From positions 151,521,701 through 151,585,700 of the forward strand of contig NC_084827.1 in NCBI RefSeq assembly GCF_033115175.1: a stretch of 64,000 bases of DNA. Direction: 5' to 3'. Shown here piece by piece: positions 56,825 to 64,000 of the stretch. The notes beneath the pieces are model-generated. The model did not search any database. It was not told the DNA's origin and saw only the letters and a list, made by a program, of their open reading frames with translations. Position numbers and translations under genes: made by a program. Source of the stretch: Lepus europaeus. Lineage: Eukaryota; Chordata; Mammalia; Lagomorpha; Leporidae. How positions within the stretch are numbered: the first letter of the stretch is position 1; each line of letters opens with the position of its first letter.

Positions 56825-57058
56825 CTTGTTTTAAACTTCTTGATATTTACTGCTACCTTTACTGTGGAAGGGTACAAAAGTAACATAGCCCTTTGTTTTT
56901 GGGAAACCTAAGGAGGTAAATTTCTTGAAGCTTTCTTAGATGGAAAGGAGAAATTGCTTAATCCTCTTTGAAAATTAAGAAAAAGTTTAAACTGCTGAAT
57001 AGCTGTACCAGTTATGAGCAGAGTAACATGTAAGAGACACTAAGTACAAGTAATCTCT

Positions 57059-57390
57059 TTTTTTGTTTGTTTTTTGACAGGCAGAGTGGATAGTGAGAGA
57101 GAGAGACAGAGAGAAAGGTCTTCCTTTTTGCCATTGGTTCACCCTCCAGTGGCCACTGCAGCCGGCGCATCGCACTGATCCGAAGCCAAGAGCCAGGTGC
57201 TTCTGGTCTCCCATGCAGGTGCAGGGCCCAAGGACTTGGGCCATCCTCCACTGCCTTCCTGGGCCATAGCAGAGAGCTGGCCTGGAAGAGGGGCAACCGG
57301 GATAGAATCTGGCGCCCCAACCGGGACTAGAACCCAGTGTGCCGGCGCCGCAAGGCAGAGGATTAGCCTGTTAAGCCACAGCGCCGGCCC
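57059..57390 (-). mobile_element. C-SINE, type 2, antisense
   Basis: TTTTTTGACAGGCAGAGTGG to GTTAAGCCACAGCGCCGGCC. TSD CAAGTAATCTC / CAAATAATCTC, one mismatch. Confidence 0.96.
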
Positions 57391-57444
57391 AAATAATCTC
57401 AAATTGTATTGCCTTCTCATGGTGTTATATAAAAATGAATGAAA

Positions 57445-57767
57445 GGGGCCAGCGCTGTGGTATAGTAGGTAAAGCTGCCACCTGCAGTGCCAGCATCCCC
57501 TATATTCAAGTCCCAGCTGCTCCATTTCTGATTCAGCTTTCTGCTATGGCCTGAGAAAGCAGTGGAAGAAGGCCCAAGTCCCTGCACCCATGTGGGAGAC
57601 CTGGAAGAAGCTCCTGGCTTTGGATCAGCATGGCTGCAGCCATTACAGCCTTCTGGGGAATGAACCATTGGATGGAAAACCTCTCTCTTTCTCTACCTCT
57701 CTGCCTCTCCTTCTCTCTGTAACTCCGCCTTTCAAATAAAAAAAAAATAAATCTTTTTAAAAAAAAT
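57445..57767 (+). mobile_element. C-SINE, type 1
   Basis: GGGGCCAGCGCTGTGGTATA to CTTTCAAATAAAAAAAAAAT. Head-to-head with the type 2 copy 54 bases upstream. Confidence 0.95.
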
Positions 57768-57824
57768 GATAATTCTGTATTTGCCCAAGATCTAAAAGCT
57801 AAGTGACCCATTCTTTCTTGTTTT

Positions 57825-58190
57825 TTCTTTTTTTTTAAGATTTATTTATTTATTTGAAAGGCAGAGTTATATAGAGAGGAGAGGCAGAGAGAGAGAGGTC
57901 TTTTTTTGAAAAGATTTATTTATTTACTTGAGAGAATTAGAAGGGGAGAGAGAGAGAGAGAGAGGTCTTCCATCCGCTGGTTCACTCCCCCAGGTGGCCA
58001 CAACGGCCAGAGTTGCACAGATCTGAAGCCAGGAGTTTCCTCTGGGTCTCCCACGTGGGTGCAGGGGCTTTCCCAGGCCATAGCAGAGAGCTGGATTGGA
58101 AGTGGAGCAGCCGGGTCTTGAACTGGCTTTCATGGGATGCCTGCGCTTCAGGCCAGGGCATTAACCCGCTGCGCCACAACGCCGGCCCCA
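57825..58190 (-). mobile_element. C-SINE, type 1, antisense, duplicated 3' region
   Basis: The first 80 bases (AAGATTTATTTATTTATTTG to GAGAGAGAGGTC) are repeated in diverged form immediately after (AAAAGATTTATTTATTTACT to GAGAGAGGTC). A normal body follows to CTGCGCCACAACGCCGGCCC. A single TSD, TCTTGTTTT at 57816-57824 and 58191-58199, encloses both, so this is one insertion. Confidence 0.92.
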
Positions 58191-58348
58191 TCTTGTTTTG
58201 TCTTTTACAATATGTGTTTACATCTTTTACCATCAAATACTACCTTTACCATAAATATTTTATTTAGTGGCCATAGAATTATGTGTATGTACACACATCT
58301 TTTTGTGGTCTCAGTTATTAGGATCAGAGGATTTAAGATTGGGAAAAA

Positions 58349-58682
58349 AAATTTTTTTTTTTTTGACAGGCAGAGTGGATAGTGAGAGAGAGAGACAGAG
58401 AGAAAGGTCTTCCTTTTTGCCGTTGGTTCACCCTCCAATGGCTGCTGCGGCCGGCGCATCGTGCGCTCCTGAAGGCAGGAGCCAGGTGCCTCCTCCTGGT
58501 CTCCCATGCGGGTGCAGTGCCCAAGCACTTGGGCCATCCTCCACTGCCTTCCCGGGTCATAGCAGAGAGCTGGCCTGGAAGAGGGGCAACCGGGATAGAA
58601 TCCGGGGCCCCAACCGGGACTAGAACCCGGTGTGCCGGCACCGCAAGGCAGAGGATTAGCCTGTTGAGCCACAGCGCCGGCC
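58349..58682 (-). mobile_element. C-SINE, type 2, antisense, perfect TSD
   Basis: Poly-T, TGACAGGCAGAGTGGATAGT to GAGCCACAGCGCCGGCC. The 14-bp TSD AAGATTGGGAAAAA is at 58335-58348 and 58683-58696. Confidence 0.96.
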
Positions 58683-58696
58683 AAGATTGGGAAAAA

Positions 58697-61392
58697 TATT
58701 TTAATCGTTCTTGTTTTTACAGATGAGGAAACAAACATAAAACTTACAGTCATTTGTCCAACAACCCCTTGCTGACAATGCCACTTCATGATAAACCCAG
58801 CTTTCAGCCAAGTGTTAGGCTTCCTTCCCCAGCTACCTACAGTGGCATTTTTTTGTTTCTGTCAAGATTAGGTAAACAGGAAAACTTCACTTTTTTTTTC
58901 ATATTAGGAGGTAGAATTTTGAAGGTAGTTACAGCAAAATATTAATATCTTTGTGAGTTTGCTAAAGAAATTATTTCTTTTAGACAGTTTCTTGAGATTT
59001 TTTTATAAATGCATAGTTTGCAAAAGATTAGTCTTAAGTTAGTTTTTAGGAACAAATCATGAAAAATCTCTATCTCAAGCACCAATCCCAAATTAATTTT
59101 AAAATTCAGAATTACAAGAATTTTACATTTTAAGTGAGTTCTAAGGTCCATTCTGTTTCCAGGGTTCCAAAGCTAATAATCATAACATTCTGAATTCATA
59201 TGTGCCTGGTCTTTTTCTTATTTTACAGCATTCTTCAATCTTTTTTAACAGTTTTTTTTTTTTAAAAAAAAAACTTTTGATTTGTTAGTGAATTAGGAAT
59301 GATCAAACAACTTTGGAAACCCATATATTAGCTCTAATAATTTAATCCTGTGTTCAGAAAACAACACTGCTGTCCAGACTGATACTGATTGAATAGGAAG
59401 ACTGAAGATTTCTACACATACTAGTATACCATCTCTTCTCTGCACAGGATGATATAAACAAAAACAGCAAAAGCTTTTAAAGTGCAACAGAAATGCACCT
59501 ACTTTAAATGCTAGTTCAGTTGTCTGGGAGACTGCTCTTCAGCACCTTCAAGGTGAAAACTAAAAGAGGAGTGTGTTCCAGTTGATTCAAAGAGTGTTTT
59601 ATCTGAAGCAGTTGTTCTTCCTTAAGTAATTCTCATCAGCACGTTAAAAAAGGCCTAAATTTTCTGATGAAAGACCATACACTTATGCGTACTGTTGCCC
59701 AAGTGGCTGATACCTCCTCAAGGTAAGTTACTAAGGTTAGGAAGCTATCCCTATCCTGAAAAAGGATCGATAGGTCCCCTGAATGAAATAGTAACAAAAC
59801 ACTAGCAGTTTAAATAGTGGCTCCTATCCATTGGAAATACCCTACTTCATTTTAAAAAGAAACAATATTACTCATTTGGGCAAGGAAGAAGGATGAAATT
59901 GCATTACTTTTGTAATACATTACTATTCCTTTGTTATAATACAGGAAATCTTCCATTTTCTGAAGCAAAAAAGTTGTAATGATGCCATTTACTTTAAATA
60001 TCAGGGAAAAAAGTAATCTCACTGTGTCGGGGAGAAAATTAAAACTGAAGAAATATCAGCCTATGCCTTAGATTGCTTTTAATCAAATGTTAAGTGTGCC
60101 ACTTTATTCCAGACCAGAAGTATGGATAACTTTTAGGATAGGTGAACTTTTCTTGTTGTTTCTATTAACATTTAACATCTTTCTTAAATGTTTTAATTTA
60201 AAAGAATGAGAATTATAGACATTTATACACAACAGCTAGTTATCACAAAAATAAGGTTATTTGCTAATTTTCAAAAGTTATTTTTTACTATTTGAAAATA
60301 TAGGGTAAACAACTAAGATGAAATGTAAACAAAAGTGGGAGTTCCATAGAAAAAGTGAGATTTGAAAAATTTTGGAAATGGTATCTTAAAATCATGATTG
60401 AACTTTAAAAAGTTCATGGAAAATGGATTTAAAAGTTCATTTTGGGCTTAAAAAACACATCATTTTTCAAAAATACACATTTTCCATGAACTTTTCAAAA
60501 GATACTTTGTACAGTTTTGGTTTATAGCTTTGGTTTATATTTTTATATTAGCCATGACTTCAGATACTAAAGCTTTTTTTTCTTAATTGCACAAGTAATC
60601 CTGAATCCATTCACATGGGAAGGAAAAAAACCTCAATGAGTACTAAAATACTAAAGTATATTAAAAGTAAAATGTGGAAGTCATCATTTTATAAAATTCT
60701 GCCAAATCCTATTCCCCTCTACAGAGCTATCATTTACAGATTGGAATTTAATTTCAATCTTTTTCATGCCTATTCCTTAACATTAATGGGATTCTGTATT
60801 ACATTATGCATAGATTTCATTCTTTTTCAAGACTGTAATATTTTTAATGGTCCCACTAATAATGGGTGCTTGTTTCTCATTTCCTGCTGTTAAAAAAAAA
60901 TTCTGCAGTGAATACCCTTGAACTATATCTTTGTGAACTAGTCTCTAGTAATTGTTTCTTGCTGACTAGTAGTAGTGTATTTTGGATGTTACTGTGCTGA
61001 TTGTGGTAGATACTTTTCCCAGTGCACTTGTATTGCTGGCTTTATGATTGTTTTAAATAATAATGTAGTCAAGTCGTCTTCTTCCTCTGTCATCTGTGTT
61101 TAATGGTTTTCTGATATTTCTAAGCTATATTCATTTCCATAGAGATATTTTCACTTCCATTTTTAACTGCCACATGTAAAGCACTATGTTTTGTAGAATC
61201 TTGGGAATGACAGTCAGATGTATTAATATGTAATACATATGATAGTATGCAGTAATCATGTAAGGATTAGGATTAATTTTGATTATCAATTTTCAGAATT
61301 CTAAAATAAATATAATATATTCTGGAAAAACTTTGGGGTTTTGTTATTCATGGACTCACCTAGGCATTCCTTCACTATTAATAAATTCAGTT
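58697..61392. other. Intron 1, longest SINE-free stretch
   Basis: 2.7 kb of AT-rich sequence without C-SINEs; holds the mariner-like hairpin at 60408-60495. The 92-codon frame at 60615-60893 has no domain. Confidence 0.55.
60408..60495. mobile_element. Mariner-like MITE or perfect 18-bp inverted repeat
   Basis: AAAAGTTCATGGAAAATG at 60408-60425 and its exact reverse complement at 60478-60495, with a 52-base loop. The sequence recalls mammalian mariner-type terminal repeats. Confidence 0.6.
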
Positions 61393-61686
61393 GGGGCCGG
61401 TGCTGTGGCATAGTAGGTTAAGCTTCCTATATCCATGCCAGTTTGAGTCCTGGCTAATCCAGCTCCCTGCTGATGGCCTGGACAAACAGCAGTGGATGGC
61501 CCAAGTGCTTGGGCCCCTGCACCCATGTGGAAGACCAGGAAGAAGCTCCTGGCTTCCAGTCAACCCAGCCTTGGCTGTTATGGCCATTTGGGGAGTGAAC
61601 TAGTAGGTGGGAGATCTCTCAATCTCTGTCTCTCTCTCCCTCTCTGTAACTCTTGCCTTCGAAATAAATCCTTAAAATAAATAAAT
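61393..61686 (+). mobile_element. C-SINE, type 1, internally shortened
   Basis: GGGGCCGGTGCTGTGGCATA, then about 25 bases of the head-body region are missing, and the tail is AAATAAATAAAATTT. TSD AAATTCAGTT / AAATTTCAGTT. Last SINE before exon 2. Confidence 0.93.
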
Positions 61687-62581
61687 AAAATTTCAGTTTT
61701 AACAGGTAGTATGCTAGGCACTAACAGTGGTATACTGGTGTATTTCCCGGTTATCAGACATTTCTCTAATCTCCACATTACTACTGCTACTAAGAATTGC
61801 TCTCCAATTAACTTTTGCTGCCATCCAGTTCCAGACAGCAGGGCCCAAGAGAGATCAGTCTTTATTAGCTTATCCAGAATTTTATAGAGCTAAAAAAAAA
61901 AAAAATGGGGGGATATTTTTCTATGTGTGTTTGTATGTATGTAATGTAGTGTTGTACCCTATATCATATTTTTTTTTGTGTTCGGTGCCTGAAATTTGAC
62001 TCTGGCCCATTTATTCACTTTCCTACCTTGATATCCCACAACTTAGACTCTAAAACTTGTGTTAATTTTGACCTACCACCACTCATCTGTGGAATTAGTT
62101 TACGATTTCTCTGCTTCTTCTTAGAGTAGGAAATACCTTTAGAGATGGTACCATGAAGCCAGCTTCTCATAGACTCTTACCATCAGTTCAGTTCTGTTCT
62201 CTGCCTTTTCTCTGTACTTGATTGCTACCGTTGGAAGAGACAATTTTTCTGCCACTCCTTCTCTCCCTGTTAGAAGGGGAGATTCATGGAAGAGAGGAAT
62301 CCATTCTTCTTTTTTCCAGATGCGGCAATATCCTATTGGGAATTACCAGCCAAGGGAAAAGAAAGGTTTTATTCGTTTTTTAAAGGGACTACAACTCTTG
62401 CAGCTTAGTCATTTTGGACAAGTTTGACAGTAATTCAGCTACAGTATATTTTAACTAGATTTCTAAGTGCATTCGCTAACGTAACTACCATATATACGTA
62501 TTTGTAACCTGAAGTTTGCCTTTAAAGTCACAAAAGCACAAAGCACTGTAGTGCTCGTAACACTCTTCCGTATTATTGTAG
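61687..62581. other. CREB1: End of intron 1 with splice acceptor
   Basis: No repeat recognised. The acceptor is CTCTTCCGTATTATTGTAG ending at 62581; the polypyrimidine tract is weak and interrupted by purines. Confidence 0.75.
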
Positions 62582-62589
62582 GTAACTAA
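62582..62589 (+). other. CREB1: CREB1 5'UTR, exon 2 part
   Basis: GTAACTAA. The last three bases (TAA, 62587-62589) are an in-frame stop immediately before the first ATG, which fixes the start of the reading frame. Confidence 0.93.
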
Positions 62590-62703
62590 ATGACCATGGA
62601 ATCTGGAGCAGAGAACCAGCAGAGTGGAGATGCAGCTGTAACAGAAGCTGAAAACCAACAAATGACAGTTCAAGCCCAGCCACAGATTGCCACATTAGCC
62701 CAG
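62590..62703 (+). CDS. CREB1: CREB1 first coding exon (N-terminal 38 residues)
   Basis: Encodes the start of the cAMP-response-element-binding protein, a nuclear bZIP transcription factor that binds TGACGTCA sites and, after phosphorylation of its kinase-inducible domain, recruits CBP/p300. The 38 codons start MTMESGAENQQSGDAAV and end QIATLAQ, matching mammalian CREB1 from residue 1. The stretch is acidic then Gln-rich (8 Gln in 38) and belongs to the N-terminal activation region. The kinase-inducible domain, second Gln-rich region and bZIP lie in later exons outside the window. The exon ends on a complete codon (phase 0), followed by GTATAA. The first ATG is in weak context (T at -3, A at +4). 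The ATG two codons later is in ACCATGG, an excellent context. Identification is by recall of the CREB1 protein and agrees with the exon 1/2 junction and CpG-island promoter. Confidence 0.97.
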
Positions 62704-64000
62704 GTATAAAATACATAGAGAGATTCCAAGTTGTCTCTTCCAAGAGAATTTAGTTCTTATTACGGAGATATACATAGAATGAGCAGAGGTGTTCTTAGAA
62801 TATCAAAATTCTTATTTACTTAGCATTAGTCTATGTTTAGAAATACTAGTATTAATTCAGTAACATAACAGTAAAATGTGGTGTTAAACACTAATACAGT
62901 ATTTATAGTTCCATGATCCTGAAAGAATGACATCTTTAATTAATGGCTAAGTTAATTGGCTCTCATAAATAAGGAAATAAAACCTTGGCTATGACAACTG
63001 CTTTTTTTTGTAATATCATACGGATGTATTTTGGGGCACAGAGATAAAGATAATATGAAAGCTTAAGTTTTGTATATTCTTAAACTGAAAAAATAGGGTA
63101 AGCAAATAAATTGATAGATAATAAATCTTAATGATGATAATTTTTGTGTCCTGTATATTTTAAATCTAATTCCTGATTCTTTCATTTTGTCTTTGGCCTT
63201 AACACACTATTTTAATGACATACACTCTCTTTTTTTGTTCATATATTTTTCCTCAAATATTAACTATTTTCATATATTTGGGTGAGAAAGATGATAATAT
63301 AAAAATGAAATAGCAAACTTCAACCTTTTAGGTAAAAGTATGATATTGCCTCTTTTAGTTGAAGGCTCCCAGGAGAAGATAATCCTAGCAGAAGCTCTGT
63401 GTCTAACTTCCATTTCTACAAGCATTTAAAAAACTCCCAAGAGAGTTACTAATCAAGAGTGAAACTTGGTAACAGAAGGCTCAACAAAGAAAATACACTA
63501 CCAGCAGGCATCTTGGTAGTGACAGTCCAGATATACCAGTCTTGGATCATGCTGGTCTGGCTGTCTGTGTAGTGTCAACCTGGGAACTCCTTTTACCCTG
63601 CTGTCTCTCTGGTGGAGTTAGTGTTCTTGATAGAGTCAAAGCGTATTTTTCAGTAGTTTCTTAAAGGTTTGACTATGAAAAGAATTCTTGTTAAAAAAAA
63701 AAATTATTTTTTTAATTTTTAAAGAAGTCCAGTGATGACGATTTTTTGTTCTTATTTGAAAAGCTAAATTAATTTTTCATTTTGTATCTTATTATCTTAC
63801 AAAATCTGTTCAAGGTGCTTCAAAATTTTATTATGGGTTTTAGTTTGGAAACATTTTGGTCCATGTGGGCCATTTTATAGTGGAAACTCATGTCTTCAAT
63901 TTTGGACAATTTCTGTAAATTATTTGATTAAAATTTTCCCTCTCTCTCATTTCTCCCTAGAATTTTTGTCATCCAGATACTATATTTCTAGGACTGTTTC
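62704..64000 (+). other. CREB1: CREB1 intron 2, start (runs off the window)
   Basis: Donor GTATAA at 62704-62709, weaker than that of intron 1. AT-rich, no SINE. No second coding exon of CREB1 is present before the window ends; read-through after exon 2 would add Val and then stop (GTA TAA). Confidence 0.85.

Larger units (their letters stand above)
41800..62581 (+). other. CREB1: CREB1 intron 1 (20.8 kb)
   Basis: Runs from the donor at 41800 to the acceptor AG at 62580-62581. GC-rich for the first 760 bases, then AT-rich. It holds 16 C-SINE insertions, an old antisense L1, MIRs and mariner-like remnants, listed separately. No further exon is seen. Confidence 0.88.

Noticed and set aside
63938..63980. 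Pyrimidine tract and CTCCCTAG near the end of the window as the next CREB1 acceptor
   Set aside because: The bases after AG do not match the expected next CREB1 coding exon (which should start with the codons after Gln38), so this is most likely a cryptic site.

Overview
This is nuclear DNA from a placental mammal, and almost certainly a lagomorph, with rabbit (Oryctolagus cuniculus) the best guess. The evidence is about 50 copies of the tRNA-derived, A-tailed lagomorph C-SINE (roughly a quarter of the window), together with rabbit-type L1 3' ends and old mammal-wide repeats (MIR, MaLR/MLT1-like LTRs, old L1). There are no bacterial-style genes, operons, CRISPR arrays or rRNA/tRNA genes. Nearly all short open reading frames here are SINE or L1 sequence, or GC-rich frames without stops.

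The only gene I can support is the 5' end of CREB1 on the + strand. A CpG island (about 40.85-42.56 kb) covers a TATA-less promoter and a non-coding first exon ending at 41799 (donor 41800). A 20.8-kb intron 1 follows. Exon 2 (62582-62703) carries the first 38 codons of the cAMP-response-element-binding protein, and intron 2 runs off the window. The promoter and 5'UTR hold several TGACG half-sites, as expected for a gene reported to be regulated by its own product.

Layout. 1-40.8 kb is intergenic sequence upstream of CREB1, dense in repeats. It contains 35 C-SINEs, a 3.2-kb L1 with an inverted 5' part nested inside an older L1 (19.1-23.6 kb), two further L1 3' ends (10.8 and 30.6 kb), an old antisense L1 (7.4-8.3 kb), several MLT1-like LTRs and MIRs. 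40.85-42.56 kb is the CpG island, promoter and exon 1. 42.6-62.6 kb is AT-rich intron 1, with 16 more C-SINE insertions, an old antisense L1 and mariner-like remnants. 62.58-64 kb is coding exon 2 and the start of intron 2.

SINE nomenclature used below: 'type 1' copies have a head like GGGGCCGGCGCTGTGGC and a tail like CAAATAAATAAATCTTAAAA. 'Type 2' copies have a head like GGCCGGCGCCGTGGCTCA and end CACTCTGCCTGTC plus poly-A. They look less diverged and often have near-perfect target-site duplications (TSDs), so they are probably the younger subfamily. These labels are mine. Boundaries are accurate to a few bases where a TSD is quoted and to about 10-20 bases otherwise. I found no undescribed biological system. 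The most interesting items are the repeat architectures (inverted L1, composite and tail-duplicated SINEs, repeat insertions at one site) and the regulatory layout of the CREB1 5' end.
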